Shown here in pieces: positions 44,160 through 56,340 of a stretch of DNA of 64,000 nucleotides. Source of the DNA: Eumeta japonica. Taxonomy: Eukaryota; Arthropoda; Insecta; Lepidoptera; Psychidae. Numbering within the stretch: the first letter of the stretch is position 1; every line of letters starts with the position of its first letter. Below the pieces are notes generated by a model. The model saw only the letters and a program-made list of their open reading frames with translations, did no database searches and was not told the DNA's origin. The stretch spans positions 248,001 through 312,000 of the forward strand of contig BGZK01000285.1 in assembly GCA_005406025.1 (NCBI GenBank), in the 5' to 3' direction. The position numbers and the translations under genes are program-made.

Positions 44160-45829
44160 GGTAATTTTGTATGGGATTTGGCGGATCTCCTTTATATATA
44201 ATACAAAGTAATCCCAGTTCATCTATAACATTTACAGAATATGATTTGTATAAGTTCTTTGGTATATTGTTATACATGTCAGTAATCAAATTTCCTAGCA
44301 CAAGATCATACTGGTCACCAAAGTTTGGTTATGAGCCCATTTCTTCAACAATGCCACTGAACAAGTTTGAGAAAATAAAGTTATCATTACATTTTAATAA
44401 CAATGAACTTCACAAACCTATAGGTCATCCAGATCATGACAGGCTTTATAAAATCCGCCCTGTTATCAAGCATCTCAATGAGAGATTTACCACAGTGCCA
44501 ATGAATCAAAGACTTTCTGTGGATGAACAAATGTGTTCTACAAAAATAGGGCACTTTTTTAAAACAGTATCTGCCCAAGAAGCCAAATAAATGGGGCTTC
44601 AAATTACATGTTCTTTGTGATTTGATGGGACATGCCCACAAGTTTAAGGTATATTATTCTGGACAATTGAATTCAGAGAAACTCCCAGATGAACCAGATC
44701 TTGGTGCAACGGGAAATGTTGTAGTACGTTTGCTTCGGGGAGTGCCAAAAAGACAAAACCACATCATATTCTTTGATAATTTTTGTACCTCTTTGCCATT
44801 AGTAGTTTCTTTAGCTAAAGCAGGAATTCACAGTGGGAATTGTGCAACAAAACAAGATACCAAATAATAAACTATCAGAAAAGAAAGATTTCTAGAAAAA
44901 ATCTGTGTCCAGAGGTAGTTTTGAGGAAAGAGTTTCTATGCATGATGGTATAGATTTGAGTTGCGTAGCTTGGAAAGATAACAAGACAGTAACCCTGTTA
45001 TCTTCTTATGCTGGAGCATTGTCTTTAACTAAAGTCAATAGATTTGACAAAGTAAAAAAAGGAAAAATTGATATTACTTGCCCGTTTATTGTCCAAGAAT
45101 ACAATAAACACATGGGAGGAGTAGATCTTATGGATAGATTTTTGGGCAGAAATCATATAAAAATTAGATCTAAAAAGTGGTATTTGCGTATTTTTAACAT
45201 CTATTTGATCTTGCTATAATAAACTCTTGGATTGTTTATTAAAAAATGCTCAAGAAAGGGGTGAACCTAAAAAGTCTGCTTACAATGGGCCAATTCAAAA
45301 ATGAATTGGCCTTTGTGCTATGCAACAAAGGAACCACCAAAGAAGCTAAAAGAGGGCGTCCTAGTACCAGTATTCCAGAAAAAAAATTACAATCAAAAAA
45401 AAAAGAAAAGGTTCTTCAGCTCCACCACCCCCAAAAGACATTAAAAAAATGGTTCTGAACATTGGCCAAAAGTAGGTGGATCACTCCGGTACAAATATCT
45501 CAAATGTAAAGGCTATTTCACAATTTCGTGTACTAAATGTGGAGTTAATTTATGCTTGAATGAGAATAATAATTGTTTTCTAAATTACCATAAAGAATAA
45601 AGAAAAATAAATAAAGAATATTTTTTATTTATTTAGTACTGAGCTAAATAAGTGACAATGCATGATCATGTAAATTTCCAACATATTGTTTTTTACATAA
45701 TTCATACTTTTATTTATACTAGGATTTTTTTAAATATTTTTCTTTAATCTAGAGCATTAATTACATCGCCGTTTTATTTTAAAAAAAATAGAAAAAATCA
45801 TTCAAAGAGGGGTTAAATTCTTGTCACAG

Positions 45830-47250
45830 CTTAATTTAAAAAAGCTAAGAAAGAGTAGTATCCAGATAAAGATAAATATTTTGTTACAGAAACATGTGCT
45901 GAGACAAAATTACCAAATTTATTAGAGCACATTGCTAGACAATTAATTTTATATCTAGGTGCAGATATTTTGGACACTGACGGAAATCGAAAAAAAAAAT
46001 TAATGACGATTTGCAAAAGAGGCTGTGATGGGTCGCAGCATACACAGTAAAAATTTAAAAATAAAAATTCGTCAGATTCAAATCTGTTTCAAAGCTCCTT
46101 CGTTCTTTTGAAACTGTTATGCGAGTCCACTAATAAGGTGGTATAGTAAAGTCCAACTCCTTCATCTTCTCGATTTTGCCGTCCAATAAGGATAAGAAAT
46201 CGTAGATATAAACTAATAAAATATAAACTAATGATGAAATATCCTACACAAATAATTCAATACATTCATTGCCAGAGTTTACAAGAATAAAGTCAGAAAA
46301 TAGTGAATATGATGTCAAATTCAAAATATTATCGCCAATGATTGATGAGGTGTGTAATGCAGCCACAGAAACTAATTCCACTATGAGGTGTTATATCTGT
46401 AATGAAATCCCGTAAGTCATCGATTCCAATACTTTTTCATTTGGGATGTCAATATTGCATGCAAGAATTTGTATTTGAGGGTCTTTTAGATCTATCGTAC
46501 AAATTACCATTAAAAAAATGGCGCAAGATCAAAAAAGATAAGAAAAAAGTAGAGATAATTCAACAAGAAAACTAGAAATTGAAAAAGAATTCAAAACGAA
46601 AATGGGATTGCTAGTGGATGTACTAAAAGCTTATTTTGGGAAAAAGAGGACCTAACGAGAACCTGACGGGAACACCAGTAGGCGATTTTTCGCAGATCCA
46701 GAACTTGCAGCTCAAATAAACGAAGTGTGTTCTGGAGGACTATGAACTACGAGTATTATATAGTTTCAAACTGATTTTAGAAACAGTATCTAGTGGGTAT
46801 AAAACTAATACTGATAAATTCTCGGAATTTGTAATGAAAACGGCGAAATTATACGTCCAGTTGTATCCATGGTATCCAATGACACTTACAAGACATCAAA
46901 TTTTAATTCTCGGTGCCACCATTATCAACCATGCCTTGCTTCCGATAGGGCAGCTTTCAGAAGAAGCTGCCGAAGCGCGAAACAAATATCTCAAAATATA
47001 TCGGCTAAACTTTGCTCGCAAGGTTTCAAGACAGGCATGTAACTTAGACGTCTCAAACAGATTAATTTTGAGCTCAGATCCATACATTTCTGCATCAAGA
47101 CCAAAACGTAATAAGAAAAGTAAACCTTCTTTAAAATATACCTTAAGAATGCCGTTACCAGCTGAACCGAACAATAAATGACCCGAATACTGACTTTTCT
47201 GAATCTTCTGGTACTGATATTACATCAGATGAGCAGAAATAGTGTTTGTA
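45830..47250 (+). pseudogene. Transib/RAG1-like transposase relic
   Basis: Degraded plus-strand blocks occur in order: LPNLLEHIARQLILYLGADI (about 45915) then ICKRGCDGSSQHTQ (about 46005), MRCYICNEIP (about 46384) with FGMSILHARICI, TSRRFFADPELAAQINEVCS (about 46675), LYPWYPMTLTRHQILILGA (46861-46917) and LLPIGQLSEEAAEARNKYLK (about 46936). CDG, the CxxC...H..H zinc-binding block and the P-x-G-x-x-SE-x-A-x-EA-x-NK segment parallel the RAG1 core (CDGMGD, the ZnC2 and ZnH2 regions, and the catalytic-Glu helix), as in insect Transib transposases. Heavily broken. No CAC-type TIR found. The Transib call is from motif order. Confidence 0.55.
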
Positions 47251-48940
47251 AATATGTATTATGGCGAGTATATCGTCCAATTTCTGAATAAACCGTAACT
47301 ACGATACAATGGTCCTATCATTTGACCCTTAAATACGTTTTGATTAGTTTAAGTGTGATAACTTATTCAAGGATAAATTTTATAGACAAATAATAAGTCA
47401 AATAATTTTGGCCCCCTAGATCGGCCAAATACTTCATAGTGCGACGGCGAGACAGAACCTGTAACATATTAACTAGGAAAATAAACGAATTCTAATTCTG
47501 ATTATTAAAAAAACAAAGGTATAATTATAAAAACATATTGTAATACAGAACTTAAATTTGACAATTTTTTCGATATAAATTTATTAGCGGAAAAGAATTC
47601 ATAGTAAAAGAGGGTAATAAAGGGAAATACTGTATAATACAATAATTGAAAATTAAACATCTGAAATTTGTGAAAAAGAAAAGTAACAAAAATTATTACA
47701 ATTGCAATATGAATGGCGAAATGTATGATATTAATTTGATAACCTATTCATATGTTACTGATATATCAAATTGATTACATAATGAAACAAAAATTCACAA
47801 TTGATATATCACGAACAGAGACTCACTAATAGAAAACTAGAATTTCCACAGCAAAATTATAACAATCACTATTAAAAATAGGGATATATAAATGTTTATG
47901 TAAAAATAAAAAAAATCGGGTATTAAGTAACAATTTTACTTGAAGTTCATTTTATTCGAATTATGTCGAACCAACGAAAAACAAGTAATACAATATTCAT
48001 AATTTCTAAGATTTGGGCCAATGCCTATGATGAAATACGAAAATGAGGGGGATTAAGTGTTTGTAAATGTTAAGAAACATAAATCTGAATAGGGTAGAAA
48101 ATATTTATCAGAATTTTTCAATACCTCCATTATTTTAACCTACCAATGACTATTAGAGCAATATATTCATTGATATCAGGCTTGTGATATAGAGCTTGTG
48201 AAATGATCCATTGTCATCGACCGATGAAGAAAATAATAGTAACAACCCTTATCTAAAACTTTAAATAATGACTACGAAGCTGTTTACTGACACTATTCTA
48301 AACAATTTTCAAGAGCCATCACATAAACACCTATGTCATATTTTAAACACACTTACTTCCTCTGACACCATTGTGTGTCCAGAGCTAACAGCAGAAAACA
48401 AAATAATACACTCACCTATTTATAATTAAGAAATAGAATTTACAACAAACGATCTAGTAAGCAAACAAATGTTTATTTTCTGATGAAGTGAAATTCGCAA
48501 TAAAATACACTAGCAGAAAAACTCAACTATACAATAACTTGACTCTTCAAAAATTATTTGATCTTATTATTCAATTAATATTATTATGACATTGTGATCC
48601 ATTACCAATGATTTTAAAATTGAGTAATGCAATGTCTTACATCACCTGAATAAGCAATAAAAATTAAACCTGATGTAAAAACAATGCTATGCCAAAAACT
48701 CTTTTTGGATATTAATGAATAAACGAAATACCGAATTTTGCATATTCCAAATAAAAATATCATGAAACTGACATTTTCAATCATAAAGGAAAAAACAGTA
48801 GAAGGCGGAAAACTAATAAAATTCATTGACCAAACCCTTTTCATAATTTCATTGAAAAATTACTGAACAGTTAACTAGTGCCATAAAATAAAAACATTTG
48901 AAAACAAATATTATTTAGCTTCAGAGCTGAATATAGAGCA
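47251..48940. other. AT-rich stretch, nothing recognised
   Basis: Short frames on both strands, including a 76-codon minus frame at 48614-48844, have hydrophobic AT-driven composition. I see no motif, repeat array or TIR. Confidence 0.4.
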
Positions 48941-48959
48941 TTATACTTTATTATATAAA

Positions 48960-49210
48960 TCAAGTTTAATTTTCAACCAGCTGTAAAAGAACCATATTTT
49001 TGCTATATTTTCAACAAATATTACAATATTGGCTTTGGAACACCTAAAATTGATATGTGTTCTAGAGGAATGGAATTTGCACAAAAAATTAACTTCGAAT
49101 CTAAACAAGGAAAAAAAAGACGTTGGTGTTGAAGAAATGGATGCATTTGCATAGAATGTAAGCATTTTGTGAGAAATTAAGACTCTTCTCCTGATATTGT
49201 AAATAAAACC
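48960..49210 (+). pseudogene. Fragment of an unnamed repetitive insect protein (FGTPKxDxCS motif)
   Basis: The plus-strand reading VKEPYFCYIFNKYYNIGFGT continues TPKIDMCSRGMEFAQKINFE. The FGTPxxDxCSxC pattern occurs, as I remember it, in multicopy insect proteins of unknown function with transposase-like distribution. Stops follow on both sides. Its function is unknown and the assignment is weak. Confidence 0.3.
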
Positions 49211-49377
49211 TACCACTACCTAAAATAACATACAAAACATGTTATTGCAGTCGACAAATGTAAATTTATGATTTAACAATGATGGAAGCTTCATGTTCAT
49301 ACAATATGCCATTTTCAAAGGAATAAGTATTATCATATATCTGAACTGAAAATAGTAACACTAGGATCCTAACTTAA

Positions 49378-49998
49378 TTGCATCAGTCTTGCATCATTAG
49401 GCTTACGCATACTGGTAAGGCGAATATCAGCAAAATCCACTTGGTCGCCGATGGTTGGGTGGAGCAAATTAAAAATTGTTGTGATAACATACTGCAAGAT
49501 AAACCACTAATGCTCGATAGTGAACTAAAGCATGATACTCTCGAAGAAAAATGTACAAATAATAAAAAACAAAAGAGACGGTATCATTTTGCAGTAGATT
49601 TTAATAAAAGCTTTAATATCTATTGGTACAATAATATGATAATGATTAATCACTTCAGACAAACCAAAAGAGAAAGAAAGAAAATACAAATTAAGTATTA
49701 TATTATATTTTCAAACATATTTAAAAAAAAAAAAAACAACAAAAGTAAACATTTATTAAAAGGGTTATTAAAAAGGTGAAACGGTCAAAGATGAAACATG
49801 CTTCTACAAGGGTTCTCAGTAAGGAAATATAATATACAAAATAGGATTAAGAAAATATTGGACGATCTCAAGATGGAAACCAAATTCAAGAGCGGTAGAT
49901 CGAGGAAGAGATGGTACAGCAGCTTTTTAAAACGTATGATCCTAAAACTTTCTATGAATTGGATGAAGTTAAGGGAAAAGAATCCAATCAACACATAG
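49378..49998 (+). pseudogene. Lysine-rich ORFs, possible pogo/Tigger-like DNA-binding remnant
   Basis: Two ORFs: 49378-49779 (133 codons, with HLVADGWVEQIKNCCDNILQ and a lysine-rich tail) and 49798-49998 (66 codons, with GRSRKRWYSSFLKR). The latter recalls the G-x-x-R-x-W-x-x-x-F-x-K-R-H-P helix of CENP-B/pogo-type Tc5 domains (GRPGRKWYxxFLKRHP). The first ORF is not recognised. Small, isolated and probably decayed; it could equally be chance. Confidence 0.28.
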
Positions 49999-50233
49999 CT
50001 AAAAATGACTTAAAACGTGTGGGCGCGCTATTAGCATTTTGCCGCCCTCACCAAAAAATATGTTAATAATTCGTAAAACAGTTTCTGTTTTTTGTTTTGT
50101 GCGCAGGGGCACTCAAAGACCCCACGCGACTAACCGCGTAAGTAAAATTTAATGTAATTTATTTTTTACATCTTTGCAGCACATCATTTATTACTGTTTA
50201 TTTTAATATTGTTTTAGATAATTTGTAAAAAAA

Positions 50234-52326
50234 ATGGAAAGACAACAAGAACGTGTATTACGCTGGTTGGAAGAGGAAGACGAAGACGATGTTTTTGGTG
50301 GGGAAGACGAAGGCGCTGTGTACCCTGATGAAAAAGTGAACAAACACAACACCGATTCAGAGCAAGAATGTGATGATAATGATTTAGCAACTACAAGTTC
50401 AGACCACCAACAAGCCTCTGAATCGTCTAATAATCAACATATGGATGTAAATAGTTCGGACAGTGATGACAATTTCCCATTGATAAATATGGCTTTACAG
50501 AACTTTTGTTGCCAAAAAGAGAAACAGAAGTGGAAATTATCAAACGATTTGCAACTTAAGAAAGGCGCCGTATCCACAAGGTGTCAGAACAAGGAGACAG
50601 AATATAGTTACCGAGCAATCGGGCCCCCAAGATGCAGCTCGGGAGATGAGTCATCCCTTACAATCATGGCTTCTTTTTTTTGACACGGATATACTGCAGC
50701 ATATTGTGGATTGCACTAATAAAAAGATCGTGTCTCTTCAGACAAACTACGAGAAGCAGCGTGATTGTGAAGAGACCAATATAATTGAACTAAAAGCTTT
50801 GATTGGTATTATGTATCTAATTGGTATTCATAAATCGTCACACGCTTTGATTAATAATACTTGGATGGCTGATGGAACTGGACTGGACAAATGTCGTGCT
50901 ACCATGCCTTAACAACGTTTTCGGTTTTTACTAAGCTCACTTCGATTTGATGACATTCATACTCGTCAAGAACGCAACTCCATTGATAAATTAGCGCCAA
51001 TCAGAGAAATTTATGAGCCATTTGTGATAAACTGTGATAAATATTATAAAAACACTGAATATGTTACCATTGACGAAATGTTAGAGAGTTTTAGAGGCTC
51101 CTGTCGGTTTCGTCAGTATATGCCCAGTAAACCAGCCAAATATGACATCAAATTGTTTTCTCTAGTAGACGCAATGACGTTCTACACAAAGAAGTTAGAG
51201 ATATATGTCGAAAAGCAGCCAGAAGGTCCCTACTTTCAAGACACTTCCACAAATGCTCTTATGAAGAGGATGATAGAACCAATATCAGGTACAGGACGAA
51301 ATATAACCATGAATAATTTGGTTTACTAGCGTCCCTTTGGCTGAGCAACTATTAACTGATCATAATTTGGTAGTAGAGGGTATAATGCGAAAAAATAAAC
51401 CAGAAATTCCGAATGAATTCAAACAAAAGGGCTTGGAAGTTTATACCACAGTTTTTGGATACAAACAGAAAGAGACTTTGCTCTCCTACTGTCCAAAGAA
51501 GGTTATGACTATTGCTGCTATCAACAATGCACAATGACGGCGTGATAGATGAGACTTCCGAAAAAAAACTTCCAGAAATCATTAAGTTTTATAATACGAG
51601 TAAAACGAAAGGAGGAGTAGATGTGGTGGACAAACTTATTTGGAGTTATTTCTTCGCACGCGTTTGCTACCGGTGGCCGTTGAGATTGTTTTTTACGTTT
51701 CTCGATGTCGGTGCAGTAAATGCCCATATCATTTTGGGTCTCATCAATTCAGACAACCATATGAGTCGCAAGCAATTTTTGAAAACTCTAGCATTCGAAC
51801 TATGTCGGCCTCAGCTGTTATCCCGTGCCACAATGACAACTCTGCCACGCGGATTGAGACAGCTCATATTGCGCTTCACACCTAGGGTTGCCAACCGTAC
51901 TCTAAAATAGAGCATTGTACTCTATATCATGCAAGCGTACTCTATAATCTACAACCCTAATAGAGTAAGCTAAAACACTCTTGTTGTTTGCTGTGTTATT
52001 ATGTGCTGCAAAACATACCAAAAAATAACTTTTTGAAAATTTTAAATAAATAATACTCTTTTTTACAAATCGGTACTCTTTATTTACCTCCTTTGTGATC
52101 AGATATACTCTATTTCTTCTAATAAAAGTTGGCAACCCTATTCACACCTCCTCCAGAGGTTGTTCCTCGGAATGATGATAGCTTCGTAGCTATGAAGAAG
52201 AGATGTGTGCATTGTCCCAGAAGAATAGATAGAAAATTTAAGTCAATCTGTCATTTTTGTAAAGGTAATATATGCCCAACACATTCGAAATCTGTTCGTA
52301 CCGACTGTGTTGAAACGAAAAATTAG
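50234..52326 (+). pseudogene. piggyBac transposase 2, broken and carrying a MITE
   Basis: The acidic N-terminus (ERQQERVLRWLEEEDEDDVF) is followed by frame breaks near 50650, 50910 and 51330. The core has SHPLQSWLLFFDTDILQHIV, TNIIELKALIGIMYLIGIHK, VTIDEMLESFRGSC (first Asp, about 51070) and a second-Asp region reading NITMNNLVY, where the usual D-N-W/F is N-N-L, a catalytic loss. SKTKGGVDVVDKLI (about 51600) holds the third Asp. The cysteine-rich C-terminus (CVHCPRRIDRKFKSICHFCK) is at 52206-52310, after the MITE at 51883-52140. Removing the MITE and one TSD restores the frame across RFTP-PPEVV. Confidence 0.85.
51883..52140. mobile_element. 258-bp hAT-type MITE in piggyBac 2
   Basis: TAGGGTTGCCAAC (51883-51895) and GTTGGCAACCCTA (52128-52140) are perfect 13-bp inverted repeats, flanked by exact 8-bp duplications TTCACACC (51875-51882 and 52141-52148). 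There is no ORF. GTACTCT words repeat in the left half and again, as TACTCTTT/TACTCTAT, in the right half, probably as binding sites. It must be mobilised by a hAT transposase supplied elsewhere. Its TIR resembles, but is not identical to, the ends of elements A and B and of the ZBED hAT. Confidence 0.9.
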
Positions 52327-52401
52327 TATGTTTTAGATTTGTAAAAGTTTATATATTTTTTGAGTTTATCCGTTCAAATTTTTCGCCATATCATTGATTA
52401 A

Positions 52402-54918
52402 CCTTTAAGTACTGACTTGTGTGTCTCATAGACGGTGAGTAAACGAAAATAAGCCTTATTCCGGAGATTTTAAGGATAGCCCCCCCCCCCCCCCCGTCCT
52501 TTCTTGTAGCTTCGGGATTGAATACGTCGACCAATCAGTCGAGCGCTCACTAGCGGCGCGACAACACGTTCGGTTGTGGAGCTGCGAAGTGTCTCTCAGA
52601 CGTAAGGTCAGTATTAATGTTGCGGGTCTGTTAGACGTCAGATCACTATTAGTCTGTATCTTTCTAAGTGTCTACAAGACGTAACCTCATTACTTATCGT
52701 ATTGTTTTAGAAGGATCAACCAAGTACTTCGAAAAGTAGTCGCAAAAGAAAGAGTGGTTTGCGCTGCTAGTGAGTACTTCGAAAATACTCTACAACATTG
52801 GTTAGAAACGGAAATTGAGGAAGATTTATGCGATGTTGATAATGATCAGATAGACCCACATTTTTTCTTAGAATCAAATCACGAGCAAGCAGAAGACGAA
52901 CAAAATAAGGAAAATGAGAATCAGCTAGAGAACAGACCGACCACCGTGTCTTCTTCTGATGCCAACCTAGTTTTAGGACCTGCAACTGTAAGTTCTATTT
53001 CAGTTTCATCTGGTAATCGGTATTATGGAAAAAATGGTTTCAAGTGGTCATTTGAAGAACCTGCTACCAAGAACGAATCGTACGGCAAGTCATAATATTC
53101 TTGATATTCCTCGACGGCAGCCCAAAACATTTATAGATTCAGAATCTCTATGGCTTGAGTTATTTGACACTCTTATGATTGATACGGGTGTGTCTGTATT
53201 AATCAAAAATTATCAGAAGTCCGCACAAAGTATAAAAACCCAAATAAAATTGAACTTAGACCTACCGATCATGAAGAAATGAAAGCTTTCCTGAGTTCTT
53301 TATTTTATATCTCCGTCTTCAAATCGAATCACGAGAACACCAAAAGGATTTTTACTACTGATGCTTCTGGACGTGAAAGTTTTCGTTGTTTTCTCAATTT
53401 TCTCACCCTCTTGAACTACATTCGTTTCGATGACAGTACTACTAGATCACAACGCCTTGAAACGGACCCGTTGGCTGCAATTTCAGAAATGTTTCAATTG
53501 TTCATTGCTAATTGCAAGAAGGCTTATGGTCCCGGAGCTTACCTGTGCCTGGATGAGATGTTAGTTCCATTTAGAGGCAGGTGCAAATTTATTGTTTATA
53601 TGCCCAAGAAGCCGGCCAAGTATGGCTTGAAGATTTTAGTTGTGTGTGATGCAGAAACTTTTTATGTATATAATGCATACATTTACCATGGAAAAGACTC
53701 CGATGGGCTGGGACTAGCCGAAACTGAGAGAAAACTCGCTATACCAACTCAGTCTGTATTGCGATTGTGTAATGATTTTAAAAAAACCAATCGAAATATT
53801 ACAGCCGACAATTGGTTTAGTTCCATATAATTGATGGAGCAGTTGAAACATAAGGGTCTCACGTATCTTGGAACTTTGAAAAAAAATAAAAGGCATATCC
53901 CACTAGAATTTCAAGCATCTAAATCTCGCCAGCCTGGATAATTGTTACACAGTTTTACGAAAGACTTTACTATTGTTTCATATGTCCCCAGTCAAAAGCA
54001 GTATTATTGATATCCTCAATGCACCACACAAAGCAATTGGACTCACTGTCAAAAAAGCCTGAATTGATCATAACAAAACAAAAAGAGGTGTTGACAAAAC
54101 AGACAAAAAATGTTTCATTTATTCATCAAATCGTAGAACCAGGCGTTGGCCACTCGCAATTTTTTTCAGAGTCTTAGATTTGAGTGGAGTCAACGCCTAT
54201 GTGTTGTATAAGACCTGCACTGCTGTTCGTGATATTCCGAGAGTACAATTTCTTCAGAACCTTGCTTATAGTTTAGTTTTGCTGCCGTTACTGAAACGCC
54301 GAGTATACAATAATCGATTGCCGAGAGAATTGCGATTGGCAATCGCACGCGTACTAGGTCCTAATAAGCCTCCGGAACCTGTAACAGAACCCTCTGAAAG
54401 TACAGAAGCAGCGACAAAAACATGCAAAATCTGCCCATCGAGACTCAAAAGACGTACTAAGTACAATTGCATTAAATGCCGCAAATCTATTTGTCTCGGC
54501 TGTTCAAAAACAATATGCGTGGACTGTGTAAATGACAAATAGTTCGTTCCTAAATATTGACCTGATTTGAGAAGCAGTTTCTACCTAAGCAATATTATAA
54601 TTAAGACTTACGTTTTAAATATAAGAAATTTGCCAAAATATTTCCAAATAATTCTATTGTAGCTGAGATTATAACATTTATTTTTTTAGTTGAGCGAAGT
54701 ATAGCTTATTTAATTTGTACCAAATAAATACTGATTTCATATGAATACGTTGTTGTTTTTGTACTTCTTTAATAGAATAATAATAAACGGATCATAATAC
54801 AAGTAAATAATGTGCAAGTTAGTAAATATAAATAATCCTTTCCGATTATTTCTTAAGCCGTCTGAGATAAGTCACGTCACCATTTATGATATGACTGAAT
54901 CACGTCAGTACTCAAAGG
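52402..54918 (+). mobile_element. piggyBac 3 (2,517 bp) with terminal repeats
   Basis: The left end CCTTTAAGTACTGACTTG (52402-52419) and the right end, inversely CCTTTGAGTACTGACGTG (54901-54918), pair at 16 of 18. The flanks are TTAA (52398-52401) and CTAA (54919-54922), i.e. the piggyBac target with one substitution. A 16-base C run lies at 52480-52495 in the 5' part. The element directly abuts the 3' side of piggyBac 2. Confidence 0.82.
52754..54542 (+). pseudogene. piggyBac transposase 3, catalytic triad readable, frameshifted
   Basis: The acidic N-terminus (52754-53095) is followed by RYYGKNGFKWSFEEP and, after a shift, SHNILDIPRRQP (about 53090). The main 183-codon frame (53279-53830) has YLCLDEMLVPFRGRCKF (first Asp, about 53555) and NITADNWFSSI (second Asp, about 53810). 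Beyond a stop, HKGLTYLGTLKKNKR and TKRGVDKTDKKCF (third Asp, about 54085) follow. The C-terminal frame 54180-54542 ends in a cysteine-rich ring-like domain (CKICPSRL, CIKCRKSICLGCSKTICVDC) typical of piggyBac. Several stops and shifts, but all three acidic residues survive. Confidence 0.85.
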
Positions 54919-54922
54919 CTAA

Positions 54923-56340
54923 TATAAGATTACCAAAAAATAAGATAAAAATGTTTAAGGTTTAAGTTTCATTTTTTTTTAATTTTATTGTTTAGGTCAT
55001 GTCAAAGACTGAAATAAAAGTTCCTACTTTTTCATTAAGTTTTAAGGTTTAAATAAATAGTTTTTTCTCATTGATTTGTGATTTTTTCAATTAAATATAT
55101 CAAGACTAACAATATTTAAGTGAAACAAAAAGGAATATAACATATCTTTAGGTATTTATATGCTGTTAAAGTTTGGGGTTTTCTAAGGCCCCATGCGACT
55201 AACTACGTCACAATAGATGCGCGACCAATCGAGAGTTCAAGAAGCCGAAAACTGACGACGACGTGGCGGTAGCAGGACAGTACCTAACAGTATCGGTGAA
55301 TGTATATAATTTCATTAAAACTAGCAATTATTAATTAATACGACTGTTAATCTAGTAAACATTAATTAATTGTAATAAAAATAGCGTTAATTTGATACAA
55401 AATTATTTTTTTTAAACTTTATCTAATTTAGCTTTATTTAACCAATTTCTGTAAAGTCGTAAATAGTGGATCATTTTTCGAAAAATGATGTCACAAAGAA
55501 GTTTCACTTCTTACGTGTGTACATTAATACACACACACATTTTTAATTTTTTTTTTAAATAATGTTTGAATGTTTAATGCTTATATGCATGCAAATTATA
55601 CTATTTTTTGTTTATTATTAAAAAAAATACAATGAATTGTATTTTAATAAATTTTGAGAAAATGCCATTTACTGTTTAAATATTTAACTATAGTAAAACA
55701 ACATTATTTTTGTAGCAGTAAACTCTGTGTACAAAATACATTGTATTATTTTTTATAATATTAAAATAAACATAAATCATTGTAACTTAATGGTATTATA
55801 AGTAAATAAAAATATATAGATTTTCGAATTTAATAAAAAAAAATTTCAGAGTTTCTAATTTTTATTTTCATTATGACTATTTGTCCGGGTACTGTACGAC
55901 TAATATGTAATTAGTTTTTCGGATGTGTTAGTTTTTTTGTATTATTTAAAAAAAAAAAGAATTAGCTGGTATTGTTCTTAGTTTTTAGCTAGAAACTCGA
56001 AATTTTTGATATTTTATCGACTTTGTTAATAAAGTTTTACTGAAATTTAGGTTTTTTATGTCGCACTTCCCCCGATGTAGTATACTCCCTATTTTCAGTT
56101 TTCAGTTCAAACTTTCTGTCTGAGTATTCGTACCTTGCACCAATTTTTTTAACTAATCATCAGACCCTAATCTTAATATTGCAAACATTATTAATACAAT
56201 ATTTTGAATTATTATTGTTGAGTCGGTTAATAGTATTTTAACTAATTTTGAAACTGACAGTAGGATTCTGAAAGTGATAAAATAAGTGACACACATATCC
56301 ATTCATTAGGTTCTATTTTTACAAGCTTTTATTTAGTTTC
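54923..56340. other. AT-rich stretch with a piggyBac-like 5' word
   Basis: At about 55173-55210, GGGG-10 bases-CCCC followed by ATGCGACTAACTACGT resembles the sequence at about 50106-50140 upstream of piggyBac 2 (GGGG-10 bases-CCCC, then ACGCGACTAACCGCGT). It may be the orphan left end of a related piggyBac whose coding part is gone. The rest is AT-rich without recognisable coding sequence; CACACACACA occurs near 55530. Confidence 0.4.

Larger units (their letters stand above)
40240..45600 (+). pseudogene. piggyBac transposase 1, split by a 3.47-kb transposon
   Basis: The N-terminal acidic region starts at ATG 40240 (ERDIEDFFSQLEGSW, then many D/E). After a frameshift comes ETSYQCFNHFVTKDFIKTLV (about 40600-40655), the usual piggyBac core start. 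The frame stops at the insertion (40687-44159) and resumes at about 44205 ([20 protein letters not shown]). The three catalytic Asp regions remain: LSVDEQMCS (about 44515), IIFFDNFCTSL (about 44765) and HMGGVDLMDRFLG (about 45110). A C-terminal cysteine-rich domain lies near 45480-45590. Frameshifts occur in both halves. PiggyBac transposases cut and paste at TTAA. Confidence 0.8.

Noticed and set aside
39829..45840. TTAA sites at about 39829 and 45813 as borders of piggyBac 1
   Set aside because: The adjoining sequences (AAGGTACTC and, inversely, CCCCTCTTTG) are not inverted repeats of each other.
47251..48940. Possible gene in the long AT-rich gap
   Set aside because: Reading both strands gave only short, low-complexity frames without motifs or splice-supported exons.
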